Source of the DNA: Haematococcus lacustris
Taxonomy: Eukaryota; Chlorophyta; Chlorophyceae; Chlamydomonadales; Haematococcaceae
Length of the DNA: 64,000 nucleotides
Reading direction: 5' to 3'
NCBI GenBank assembly: GCA_030144725.1
Contig: JASKMD010000009.1
Span: 4,169,347 to 4,233,346 of the forward strand
Under the pieces are notes generated by a model. That model did no database searches, had not been told where the DNA came from, and saw nothing but the letters and a program-made list of their open reading frames with translations. Position numbers and translations under genes: made by a program. Every line of letters starts with the position of its first letter. The stretch's first letter is position 1. Below are positions 1-21,998 of the stretch, piece after piece.

Positions 1-240
1 CATCCATATCTATGTGTGATGATAACAAGGGTATGAGGATGTGGGTCAGGATGAGAGGGGATGAGCTGGCCCAGCCAGCCTGGTGCTTACCAAGTGCCTA
101 CCAGCACAGCTGATGCTGATGATGTCACCAGCACCACCTAGCTCCCACCCGGTGCTGCATGACCCTGGTGGATCAACTGACCTTGGCTCAGCTGCTGCTG
201 CCCTGGCTATGTGTTGGCGTGGCCTTGCACAGTCATCAAG

Positions 241-360
241 GCTGGGATAGGCTGGGATAGGCTGGGAAAGGCTGGGAAAGGCTGGGAAAGGCTGGGAAAG
301 GCTGGGAAAGGCTGGGAAAGGTTGGGAAAGGCTGGGAAAGGCTGGGAAAGGCTGGGACAG
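241..360. repeat. 10-bp minisatellite (GGCTGGGAAA-type)
   Basis: Twelve head-to-tail 10-bp units of the form GCTGGGAAAG, with GGGATAG variants at the left and GGGACAG at the right end. It lies beyond the last visible rhodanese exon, presumably in an intron of that gene. Bases 361-983 hold no exon I can support. Confidence 0.9.
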
Positions 361-983
361 GCTGGCACCTGACAGGCAGGGCCCAGTGGAGGTACAGGGC
401 TCAGTTTCTGCTGCCCTGGCTGTATGTCTGCGTGGCCTTGCACACAGTTATCAAGGCGGGTGGCTAGCTGACCCATTAGAGGTGGGCAGTGCATGAGGGC
501 GTGACTGGCTCACACCGCCTGCTAGGGCCTGCCAGTCGGCCAGTGCAGCGCAAGCTGACTCACGCAGTGGTGGGCAGCGCTCATGGCAGCATAGACCCAG
601 GCATGCGTGCGGTGGAAAGGGGCAGCGGCCAGGCTTGACTTGGACTTGACAGCAAACCCAGGGCAGCTGATCTGCCGAGGAACTGCTGCAGGGTTGCCTT
701 CCATTGATATGGGGAGATGGGCCTACCTCCAGCTGCATTGAGTGCTGCGGTTGGCTGCCAGAAGCTGCCAGAAGCTGCCTGATGCTGCCGGAAGCAGCAG
801 GGAGCTGCCAGAAGCTGTCAAGGCATCTGACCCATCCAGGAAGGCAGTGTGGTAAGGCCCGCCTGAAGCTTCATTAGCAGCCGCAACTAGCTGCCAGCAG
901 CACACTCAACCTCTGTCAGTGTGACTTCAGCATGCATGGAGTCTGGAGTGTGACCTAATGTGTGACCCCAGCATAAGACCTAC

Positions 984-3399
984 CCCTGGGGACCAACGCC
1001 TGCACTTCAGAGACGAAGTCAGGGTTCAGCTCTGCACAGGGCGGTAGCAGTCAAGGGCACACCATGACAGGGGGTCCAGGTGGCACACCCGGCATGCAGG
1101 GTCGGACTACCTGCACCTCGCAGTCTAGGAGCAGCTGTCAACGGTCTAGGAGCAGCATGGTCTAGGAACTGCCTGCCAAGCCCAGCTGCCGGCTGCTCCT
1201 GCTGCCGCCCCTGCCGCTGCCTGCAGTTCCAGGACATGCCTTTCCTACTGCTACCCTTCCTGCCACGCAAATAATGATCCTGCTGCTCTTGTTGCCGCTG
1301 CTGCTGCTGCTGCTGCTGCCGGTGTTACTGCTGCAGCTCCTCTTGCTGCTGCTGCTGCTGCTGCTACCACTGACACCAGTCACTGCTGGTGCTGCTGCTT
1401 GCTACTCACATAGAAGCCTTGTCTTGCCCACTCCCCTAGCACCCCCTGCCCCCGGCCCCTGCGCCTGCGCCCCTGCCACCCCCTGTGCCCCTCACCCAGC
1501 CCACCTGTGCCTGCCACTCCAAAGAATGCAAACCCAATTCTGCGGATGATTGACAAAGGGTCCCTGCACATGGCACATCATCAACAACCCCTTCACCAGG
1601 GGCTTGAGCACCTTACCTGTCTCTATAAATATCTTAGGGATATTTTACAGGGAACCTTGTACAGGAAACCTCATACGAGGAACCTCATGCAGGGGACCTT
1701 GCCCCACAGCAGGGCAACCTGCACCAATCATGTTAGGAATGCTCTCTCTAAACAAGGGTTAGAAAGCCAGCCTGAACTGTGTCATGAGTACTTCGTTTCT
1801 TTTCAGCCAGCCTGCACCTAGGTGTCCAGAGCCGACTCTTGGCCTACACCATGGTAGCGACATGTGGGGAGCACAAAGCCCAGGGCACAGGGCCAGGACA
1901 GGCCCCAGTATGAGGCCACCGGTGCAAAAGCGGGGCGGGGCGGGGCGGGGCGGGGCGGGGCGGGGCGGGGCGGGGCGGGGCGGGGCGGGGCGGGGCGGGG
2001 CGGGGCGGGGCGGGGCGGGGCGGGGCGGGGCGGGGCGGGGCGGGGCGGGGCGGGGCGGGGCGGGGCGGGGCGGGGCGGGGCGGGGCGGGGCGGGGCGGGG
2101 CGGGGCGGGGCGGGGCGGGGCGGGGCGGGGCGGGGCGGGGCGGGGCGGGGCGGGGCGGGGCGGGGCGGGGCGGGGCGGGGCGGGGCGGGGCGGGGCGGGG
2201 CGGGGCGGGGCGGGGCGGGGCGGGGCGGGGCGGGGCGGGGCGGGGCGGGGCGGGGCGGGGCGGGGCGGGGCGGGGCGGGGCGGGGCGGGGCGGGGCGGGG
2301 CGGGGCGGGGCGGGGCGGGGCGGGGCGGGGCGGGGCGGGGCGGGGCGGGGCGGGGCGGGGCGGGGCGGGGCGGGGCGGGGCGGGGCGGGGCGGGGCGGGG
2401 CGGGGCGGGGCGGGGCGGGGCGGGGCGGGGCGGGGCGGGGCGGGGCGGGGCGGGGCGGGGCGGGGCGGGGCGGGGCGGGGCGGGGCGGGGCGGGGCGGGG
2501 CGGGGCGGGGCGGGGCGGGGCGGGGCGGGGCGGGGCGGGGCGGGGCGGGGCGGGGCGGGGCGGGGCGGGGCGGGGCGGGGCGGGGCGGGGCGGGGCGGGG
2601 CGGGGCGGGGCGGGGCGGGGCGGGGCGGGGCGGGGCGGGGCGGGGCGGGGCGGGGCGGGGCGGGGCGGGGCGGGGCGCAAGCGCCCACTTCCCCCTGCAC
2701 ACCAGTTTTGGATTGGAATGTACAGTGGCACGTTCACGGCTTGCGCGGCAGCCAACTCCTGGACCTTGTCGGCAGGTCGCACATCGAGCAGCACACTGGT
2801 GCGGCTGCGTTTGCTGGCCTCTGCAGGGGACACGCTGCGCAACCCGCTGGCTCGCAGGGCCGGGAGCATGACCTTCCATTCCGTGTTTTTGGAGTAGAAG
2901 CGGGGGATCACAAAGAATGTCAGGCCGAAGCTTGCACCTGCGGGGAAGTGACGGGGCCAAGGGAGCAGCTGGGGCCAAGGGAGGGGAAGGGGGCCGGGGG
3001 CTGCAGCAAGGGCCAGAGGTCAGGGGCAGGAACAAATGGTGAGTGAGGAGGGTCAGGGGCAGGTGAAGGGACAGGGGTAAGGGGTAAGGGGCAGGAGCAA
3101 AGGCCTAGTGTTTGGCACGCTGAGGAATGCGGACTTCGCAGAGTTGCGATGTAGGCCGAGAAGAGGGAAAGGATCGCGAGGACCATCAATCGTGCGCAGT
3201 GTCGACCACACAGCTGTGCAAGCGCATGTGACGAACCTGCGGCCCCCAGAGCTGTGTAAGAGCCGGACTCCAGGGCAGCTGTGCTCAATAGCTCGGGCAC
3301 AGCGGACGCTGGGCGATGTCTGTGCTGGTGGGCGGTGCGGAGTCGCACGGGATGCGGCGAACCTGAACGCGGAAGTGCGCGATGTGCGTTCAACTGCAT
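984..3399 (-). CDS. Chloroplast rhodanese-like domain protein (5' part, gene continues past the left edge)
   Basis: Spliced gene read on the minus strand. Exons 3135-3399, 2703-2937, 1505-1563 and 984-1031 join in frame for 202 complete codons; the rest lies left of base 1. The ATG at 3399 opens an Arg/Ser/His-rich leader typical of a transit peptide, then a hydrophobic stretch ([15 protein letters not shown], about residues 71-87) that could anchor the protein in thylakoid or envelope. The second exon carries the start of a rhodanese fold ([26 protein letters not shown]). The next exons give [13 protein letters not shown] and [15 protein letters not shown], the order seen in plant and algal thylakoid rhodanese-like proteins. 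The active-site Cys loop is not in the window, so sulfurtransferase activity cannot be judged. The donor of exon 1 (A|GTCCGC) is weak, but its phase fits. Intron 1564-2702 holds the CGGGG array. Confidence 0.82.
1268..1400. repeat. CTG-rich trinucleotide tract in rhodanese intron
   Basis: Interrupted runs of (CTG)n over about 130 bp inside the intron between the exons at 984-1031 and 1505-1563. Leucine- or serine-rich reading frames across it are products of the repeat, not genes. Confidence 0.85.
1931..2675. repeat. (CGGGG)149 pentanucleotide array in rhodanese intron
   Basis: An uninterrupted array of 149 CGGGG units (745 bp) with no visible base change, inside intron 1564-2702 of the minus-strand rhodanese gene. 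On the transcribed RNA it reads as CCCCG. All frames through it are open (Gly-Arg or Pro-Arg-Ala repeats), which explains long spurious ORFs here. Such perfection means either very recent expansion or an assembly estimate of a longer array. Confidence 0.97.
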
Positions 3400-3686
3400 T
3401 GATAGTCTTTCTTTTCCTTGTAGCGAATCGGATTGTCAACAAGTATTTTTCCATGTGAACAATTGTGTACTCAACCCAGAGGTGAATCTGTACTTAACCA
3501 GGAAGTGATAATAGCCATGGAATGAATCAATGGGTTTTCTATTCTGCACCGAAGGATCTTGCTCTGGCCCCCCGCACTGCTGCGTCTTGCTGCAGTTGCT
3601 CCCGCGCTCGTCGCTCGACGTGCATACTTGGCACATGTGGCGTGAGTGCTGTTGCAAGCAATTGTGGCAGTGTGTTTACTTGTAGA

Positions 3687-3943
3687 GCTACAGCTGCTCA
3701 GCTCTGTGCATTCGGTTCAAGGCCACCTCCCACTGAGCTGAGCAGATGCCAGCCCAGCCATGCCAAATGCAACGGGCGGGTATTCTCAGCCAAGCACCCC
3801 ACAGGTTAGGTGTAGCATAAATACAGCGAGTCACACCCAACATTGATGACTTGATCCTCCACAAAGGGGATGTGTGTGAGCGAGAGCTGTAGCTACAACC
3901 ACACACACCAGATGTGCGAAGCTGAAGTGGGCTTACGAGAATG
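3687..3943. repeat. 257-bp direct repeat, copy 1 (MITE-free)
   Basis: Near-identical to 4322-4834 once the MITE and its target duplication in the second copy are removed; both then measure 257 bp. No coding potential is recognised. This copy keeps the empty integration site CTGTAGCT at 3887-3894. The flanking unique sequence 3400-3686 and 3944-4321 shows no gene that I can support. Confidence 0.9.
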
Positions 3944-4321
3944 CGCGAAACAAAGTCCACGCACGGTGCTGCTGACACCTCAGTGAGATGCTCTGCTTGC
4001 TTGGAGGCAGGGTCAGGCAGGTCTCGCGCCAGGTGTCAGGAAGGGCCCGGGCCATGAGGGGTCCCGACCCAACCCAGGGAATCTTGCGCTTCGACCTGCG
4101 ACCCACGTACGGTGGCACCCCGTTGAGCCCCAGGCTGCAGCGAGCCACCATGTTCACAGTCCGCGGGAATGGCGGGCGGAGTGATCAGGGAGGCTTCAGT
4201 CCAAAACGCGAGTTTCAGCGCGCGTGACTTACCGCGATAGCCTCAGCTACCCCTCACTAGCGCGTGGTGCGATGCGCAGGCCTGGCACGGATTGGCGGGT
4301 CCAATGGCCGGGGTGACCAGC

Positions 4322-4834
4322 GCTACAGCTGCTCAGCTCTGTGCATGCGGTCCAAGGCCACCTCCCACTGAGCTGAGCAGATCCCAGCCCAGCCATGCCA
4401 AATGCAACGGGCGGATATTCTCAGCCAAGCACCCCACAGGTTAGGTGTAGCATAAATACAGCGAGTCACACCCAACATTGATGACTTGATCCTCCACAAA
4501 GGGAATGTGTGCGAGCGTGAGCTGTAGCTTAGAGCGCGACCGGACTGGTTAAAGGTTAGTGTTAAACCGATTGTTAAAGTTGACCGTTTGGTCGCGATAC
4601 GAGTCCTTCTTTGCTGCCGTTCTGGTCGCGACACGGCAATGCACCCAGCGACACTATGCCGGCAGAAGTAGCCAGTGAGAAGCAGTCCCAGGGTAGCAAA
4701 ACGGGTATGTTAAAGATTGGTTAAAGATGTGGTTAAACCCAAAACATCAGGATGTTAAACTAACCAGTCGCGCTCTACTGTAGCTACAGCCACACACACC
4801 AGATGTGCGACGCTAAAGTGGGCTAACGAGAATG
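4322..4834. repeat. 257-bp direct repeat, copy 2, split by a MITE
   Basis: Second copy of the repeat at 3687-3943. Its first part ends at 4529 and its last part resumes at 4778; the 248-bp insert between them is described separately. The two copies differ at scattered bases only. Confidence 0.9.
4530..4777. mobile_element. hAT-like MITE, 248 bp, with 8-bp target-site duplication
   Basis: Ends are inverted: the left reads TAGAGCGCGACCGG and the reverse complement of the right reads TAGAGCGCGACTGG. CTGTAGCT is present on both sides (4522-4529 and 4778-4785) and once at the empty site in the sister repeat (3887-3894). Terminal TAGAG and an 8-bp duplication are the marks of the hAT superfamily. 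The body is non-coding and has repeated GTTAAA motifs near both ends, as subterminal transposase-binding sites often do. It must be mobilised in trans. Confidence 0.93.
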
Positions 4835-5571
4835 AGCTCGTAGCCTGTGTACGGTTACAACTCTTGCTTCACTCTGGTTTGGCATGAGAACTGCAGGGTA
4901 CAAAAGTGTTCTTAACAACCACGGATCAAGTTGACTCCAAATGGCTAGCCCCAACACAATTCTTACACTGATAACAACTGGTCGCCTGCAATACAAGTAC
5001 CTCGTATCACGATGCAATTTAGCCAGTGCAGCATGACCGGGTCTAGCATCACGCGAACATGAGCAGCCCATGTCATTGAATATCAGAGTTCCAATTCTGG
5101 CCATACATTCTCTCGCCCTACACCTCTCTCCTACCACTCGTTCCCATCAGTTACTTGTGATTTCTTGCAAGTGAGACTACAGCTACAGTGCATGTGGTAC
5201 CACACTTTCACCTCCCTTCCTTCAAACCCCACCATACAGGGTCATCAGCTGAACAGCTGGCTCTCACTGGGCCCGCTTTGACCCGTTTTGAGCACCCACC
5301 TGCTATCCTACCAAGCCTTGCAACCACCATGCAACTCACCACCCAAACCCTATTTTTGCACAATCCCTCTCCAATGATGGGCACCACATCTCCATCATCT
5401 TGCCTTTTATGACTGACCCTGTACCTTCATCACCCTGGGCGGGCTGCGCATTCAGGCCCTGAGCCCTGGATGTTAGGCAGTGCCCAGCCTTCCCTCTCTC
5501 TTCTCAAGCTCTATGGACCCATTGCCACACCGGTTTAGTGGTAGGAAGCACCAAGGCACCACAGGCGCGAT
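4835..5571. other. Intergenic stretch downstream of the ABC transporter gene
   Basis: No exon, RNA gene or repeat is supported here. It probably includes the 3' untranslated region of the minus-strand ABC transporter gene that ends at 5572. Confidence 0.5.
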
Positions 5572-17210
<11,639 letters not shown>

Positions 17211-17503
17211 GGAACGTAGTGTACGGTCGCTAAGGCTTCCTGGAAAGACCGAAGTAAGGCAACTGTGATGATTGACAAGGAGTTTTACGCGATGACACGG
17301 AATTACTCACGCCCGTCTTCAACTCAAGTTCAACTCGGCCAGCAGCCTATGGGTGGACCGTTTAGCTGGTGTAAGTTAGGCGCTGTTGCCCCGACGGTTC
17401 GCGTGCAAGCCGTGCACATGCATTGGATATGAACAAAAGCCAATGATAAAACGCTGTAGACTACGCATCAGCCGTATGCTTAGGCTAGATTGTAAGATAC
17501 GCT
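17211..17503. other. 5' flank of the ABC transporter gene
   Basis: About 290 bp between the ABCB start codon and the first transposon relic. It should hold the promoter and 5' untranslated region of the transporter. I see no clear TATA box or other defined element. Confidence 0.4.
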
Positions 17504-17639
17504 TCACCGGAAGTGAATGATACACCTCACCTCACTAGTGCCAAGCCGTTCATCGGGTGCCACCACTACAAGATGTCGATCGAATAACCATGGGCTGGTG
17601 ACCTGGGCCATGCACAGGGCAACAGTGTCCGTCACAACA

Positions 17640-18340
17640 GCCATCATGGATGAGATGACAATAGGTTGAGGCTTTGGAGACCTGTCACACAGCCGCTTGA
17701 TCGGGCCATCAAACACAGCTTCAGAGCATGCCGCCTGCTCCCCCTAGTATGCTGCAGGTTTAGTGCTGCGTTGGTGTCCCAGTCTGGCCAACTGCCAGGC
17801 TGCTGGTGCGTAAGGGGGGTATAGGCTGTCTTGCCCTTGTCAGGCTTGCCCCTGAACTAATCAGCCTTGGCAGGCTGGGTAGCCTAGGCTGCCTGGTCAT
17901 CCTTGGTGCGCTTGCCTGACGGGGGAATGTTGGGCCCAGGCAGCTGGCTGTGTGGCTTGTCATTGCCAGCCTTGCCCTCGGCCTTGCTTTTAAGGGGCCG
18001 GATGTGCTTGGCTGGCTGTGGGCGCTGTGACAGGATGCGTGGGGGCGCTACGGTGCACCACATCAGGCTCCGCACTTGCTTGTGGCCCAGCTTGCTAAAA
18101 GCTGTATGCAGCAACCAGTGGTGCATCTGCCCTGAAGGGGGTACCCAGTCCCCAGGCCGGGGCTGGACATGGCACAGCTGGGAAGGGTGGAGGGCCTGGA
18201 TGCCATTGAATAGCTGAGATCCCGGGACTGGCGTAGCAGGCCTGCAGGGCTGCCGCTTCCCCCTGAGGCACACCTCCTCCACCACAGCCTCCGTTTACTC
18301 TTGTGTGCCACAGAACCATCCTTCTACTCTTCCTCATCCC
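17640..18340 (-). pseudogene. Fanzor/TnpB-like (OrfB-type) gene relic, subfamily B
   Basis: Broken reading frame on the minus strand. The upper part (17884-18340) matches the relic at 18567-19170 in order and spacing: a VNGGCGG segment, then DWVPPSGQMHHWLL, then VRSLMWCTVAPP. Stop codons follow. Around 17780-17810 comes SWPDWDTNAALNLQH, which resembles the third RuvC motif of TnpB-family nucleases (D-R-D-x-N-A-A-x-N) with Arg changed to Trp. Family assignment rests on this motif and on likeness to the other relics. The sequence differs clearly from subfamily A, and the hairpin block of that family is absent downstream. Inactive, 5'-truncated. A 70-codon open frame at 17504-17716 overlaps its end and may be chance. 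Confidence 0.6.
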
Positions 18341-18440
18341 TCATTAGGGCTGCAGTCAAAAAAGCCACTTTTCCTCATCCCAAACTAGGGCTACAGTTGA
18401 GTCAGATCACTCAGGTCTGTGTTGTGGGGCTGTGTGGACT

Positions 18441-18566
18441 TATGTTCCCATTCACATAGCACATGCACATGGCATGGGCGCCTACCACCTACACCATTGC
18501 CAGACCCCTGTGACAGGGCTATGGTCTAGAGTTAGCATGACATGCATGCACTAATTGTAAGCTGAT
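18441..18566 (-). repeat. Conserved hairpin block 3' of Fanzor-like relic A
   Basis: Non-coding segment directly after the relic's stop codon (reading on the minus strand), shared with 26985-27180, 29836-30030, 33095-33240 and 37110-37310. It retains the CCCTGTGACAGGG hairpin and most of the AAGCTGATGGCAGCT hairpin. Two imperfect CCCTCATTAGGG-like boxes follow at about 18335-18400. Confidence 0.75.
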
Positions 18567-19170
18567 GGCAGCTCAAGATAGGGGCACACAGTACTGTACC
18601 ACAGCGGGCTGCTGCTGCTGGGCCTTGGGTAGACGGCCTCGCAGCCGCTTGTACCCCAGGTCAGGGTACTCCTTGCCCTTGGCTGGCAGAGCTGTCCGCT
18701 TTGGCCACCAGCACAGCTCCAGTGGGCGCCACCGCCTCTCCCCAATGCGCTGCATGTTGAGCGCTGCATTGCAGTCCCTGTCCATCCACCTGCCTGGCTG
18801 TTGTGCTGGCTTCGCCTTGGCTGGAGAGGGAGTGCCGGGTCCTGGCTCTCAGGCTGCTGGTTGTGTGGCTACCTAGCTGCTCCATGGGCCTGTGGGGGCT
18901 TGCACGATGGCACTACTGAGCACCACATTATGCCCCGCACTGGCTGGTAACGCTGCTGGCTCCAGGCTGATCGCAGCAGGCGGTGGTGCACTTGCCCTGC
19001 TGGGGGCTTCCAGTCTGCATGCCTGGTGGGCTGCTCATGGTCCAACTGCTCCTCACAGGGCTGCTGGCCATTCACTGCTGAGCTGAACCGGCTGGTTCGG
19101 TGCTCATCCACAAGCACCACCCTGCCCCACCTGTACTCAGCCCTGCCCCCGCTCCCCCTGCAGCTGAGCC
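18567..19170 (-). pseudogene. Fanzor/TnpB-like (OrfB-type) gene relic, subfamily A, C-terminal half
   Basis: Minus-strand relic. Near 19090-19130 it reads WGRVVLVDEHRTSRFSSAVN, consistent with the RuvC-II region, where a conserved Glu is expected. It continues with DWKPPAGQVHHRLL and VRGIMWCSVVP. A one-base loss near 18875 shifts the frame, and an in-frame TGA follows near 18850. The frame then gives GRWMDRDCNAALNMQRIGE (RuvC-III, D-R-D-x-N-A-A-x-N) and a tail with PAKGKEYPDLGYKRLR and a short Gln run, with a stop near 18567. The N-terminal half, including RuvC-I, is missing. Family knowledge: TnpB and its eukaryotic Fanzor relatives are RNA-guided DNA nucleases of transposons. This copy cannot make such a protein. 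Confidence 0.65.
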
Positions 19171-19617
19171 ATCATGGGTCGTGCTAGCTGCCATGCTGCC
19201 AGGTGCCCAGGCTCGGCTGCAGGCAACATGCAGACCACGGTGTGTGCAAGCAGTGCGGTGACGCGAGGCGGCGAAGCTGGCTGCCTGTCAAATGCCACGT
19301 GTCACCGGCCTATAAGATGCCCGAGATGCCAGGTCCTGACGCGATGTGCTTGCGCTTCTTGCCTGTCATCACGGTTCACGCGTGGGCCAGTGCGTCATCG
19401 CGCAATGGCGCAAGGGTTACGACACACATTGCGTCTCACACGTGTCGTGCCACCGGTTCCGTTTCGTTCGCACAGGGCTGGGGGTCGTGTAAACAGGTGT
19501 CTGAGCACCTCTGTCTGAGACTTCATATCCAGCATGCCCAGCAGAAACTTGTTGTCAGTCCTATTGCCTAACACCAGGAGACCAATAAATCGACACTAAC
19601 AACTGAATAGACATAGA

Positions 19618-19800
19618 ACATGGAACAGGGAGGCGCTCCAAGAGGAGGACTGGGCCGAGGTGTTGTGGCAGGGAGGGATGGGCTGGGGAAATAGCATAAG
19701 CTGAGGCCGGTCACATGGGCTGCGGGCGCTTTGCACCAACATATCAAACCCAGTGGCATGTTCTGGACACAAGAAAGCAGGGCTAGAGGGCATGAGGGCT
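19618..19800 (-). pseudogene. Scrap of the CCCH zinc-finger gene (exon 4 and exon 7 pieces fused)
   Basis: On the minus strand this stretch reads AFLCPEHATGFDMLVQSA, almost the same as exon 4 of the CCCH gene at 54379-54684. It is followed within about 50 bp by PQPIPPCHNTSAQSSSWSAS, matching exon 7 (55806-56318). In the intact gene these parts lie about 1.5 kb apart with two exons between them. There is no start, and stops surround it, so it is a rearranged gene fragment, perhaps from a processed or alternatively spliced copy. Confidence 0.8.
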
Positions 19801-21998
19801 CCTGGCTGTTATGCAGCAAAGGCGACCGAACCATTTGAAATCTCCATAACTCGATAACTCCATTTGACACTGCTCTGTGAAAGCTGCTGCTGGACCTTGT
19901 CTCGGTATGCACACCAACTCTTCATGCAACTGCTAGCTTTGTCCTGGGCTCCGGGCTGCAGGCAGTCCGGCCTGCTATGCGGCGGTGAGGCCCCGACCCG
20001 GATGTAGGTGTGTGATCTGTGTGTGCAAGCCTGTGTGAGCTGTCATGCACGTGCCACTGTCGCGCATGCCCTGCGCACACGCTCCAAGTGCACGATCACC
20101 GCAATCATCAACGCAACCTGCGGTGAGGGCCAGCAGCACCAGATTTGCATGCAGCTTGTTCAGAAACTACCAGCAGGCAACAAGGGTAGAGCCCATTGCT
20201 GCGTAAGGCTGTCGCCCGCAGCTTGGCACGCCTAGAGAAAGAGAGCTGGGCTGGGGCAGCAGCTGCCTTGGCTAAGAGCAACATGCTGTTTGTGCTTAGG
20301 CTGATGGCACTGAGTTTGCAACAACGCCATGTTTGGTTCACACCATATGATGATGATGGTGAGGAGGAGGAGGAGCCTGGCAGGCGGTAACCAACAACCC
20401 CATCATCTCACCAGCACAACATGTGTGGGCTGGGGCACGAACTTGTGGGGCTGGCCAAATACTCTGATGAGATAGTCCGATAGGTTCTGGAGCACTGCAC
20501 CACCATCAGCATCAGGGGGTAAGAAAGAGCGAGGATCCACACAGAGTTCGAGGTGCTGCACATGGTCGGAGTTGGAAGGCACCTGGCTGGGCGAACTTAA
20601 GAGCGCTGATTGCCCGCGCCTTGCTTACGCCCTGCGCAGGCCAGGCGCTTACGAGTCAGGGGCGTTATTTGTGATTTGATCTGCTGCTGCGATTTGCCGT
20701 CCCACCTGCACCACCAGTGTGTATGCTACTTGAAACTGGAGCAGCGTCAAGCAGCCACCAAACAGATACAGAACCGGAAGAAGGAGAACTAGAAGTGGGC
20801 TCTCTGGGTCCATCGGGTCGCGTAGTTCAGCTCGCTGGCGACGAGCGTGTCGTATCAAACTATTTCACATTCTTCGCCATGTGAGACTTCATCATGTTAT
20901 CACCGTCATCAGCATGGACCGCCAAGCAGCGGCTGGACCGCCCTCAATGCAGGCTCTGGGCATGAATTGTGAAGTAATCAGCTGTACTATGCGGGCTGTG
21001 CAGGTGTGTGGCTGCTATCGCTGTGTGGCTGCTATCGCTAGTTGGAAGAAGGGTGTGAGTATCGCCATGACTGACGCCATGACTAAGCTTTAAGATCAGG
21101 CAGGAGCTGTTTTACTCATGCCTGAATGTTGACAGTTCAGGGGCTGTCACGTGGTATTCGACATTTTTAATCGGACTCCGTCCAGTACTAGTCCGTCCGT
21201 CCGACCAGTAGCCTGGCCGCTCATCATGCTACGTCAGCAACTAAAGCATCTTCAATGCTGTTGTTGAAGGGCCTTTTCATCAGCCAGCCTACTACCTGCC
21301 TGTTTACTTACTAAAGGTGACAGACAAAACGGTATCAGAGGAAGCATCCAGGCCCGACCCCCACAGCCTGATCCGCATGCCAGGGAAGGAAGCGAGGCCT
21401 GCATGCCCCACGCCTGCATCTTCAATGCGGAGACCTGCCGTCAGGGGAGCAAACGAGGCCAAGTTTACCAGATTCTAGCACTGAGCTGATCTTTACGTAC
21501 CTCCAGCCATGAACTCCCGCGTATCAAGACCCCTCTGACCCCTCACCAGGCTCACCCACCCTCCACGCCCCTTCAAGCAGATGGCAGGCCATGAATGTCC
21601 TAGTGCCACACTACGCCTGATGCAAGGATGGTGCTCATCACAGCCCAGAGTGAACAGAAGGCTGAGGCAGATGAGCTGAAGGAGGGGTACTCCCACTCCT
21701 GCCACGTTTGCGTGAATTGATACACCTGGAGAATCTACACAGGGTAGGATGGCAGCAGAGGGGTACTGGGTGTGGGTGCCTCAGCAGCCCTGTGTCACAC
21801 TGTGTGACACTGCGTCACACTCAGTCAAACGTTGTGCTGCTGACAGCTGGAAGGGCAGGCAGGTCTAGACCCGCTGACGTGGCTGCGTCCAGGACCAAGA
21901 GCAGCTGGGTTTGCAGCAATGCCATTCTTCAAAGACGCCACGCCATGATGGTGATGGTGCTGATGATGATGGCCAGGGGACGAGGCTGGGTGCAGGAC
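19801..21998. other. Gene-poor stretch between relics and the DUF1517 gene
   Basis: No product is recognised. A short open segment at 20196-20390 (+) ends in an acidic tail (DDDGEEEEEPG) and could be a terminal exon, but no partner exon was found. The reverse strand and the rest of the stretch show only short chance frames. Confidence 0.35.

Noticed and set aside
1784..3046. Long open frames of Ala-Gly-Arg-Gly-Gly or Pro-Arg-Pro-Ala repeats over 1784-3046 on both strands
   Set aside because: They are translations of the CGGGG array, open in all frames because the unit has no stop codons; the region is an intron of the rhodanese gene.
17504..17716. 70-codon minus-strand frame containing VVTDTVALCMAQV
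   Set aside because: Overlaps the end of the subfamily B relic in another frame; without a match it cannot be separated from chance.
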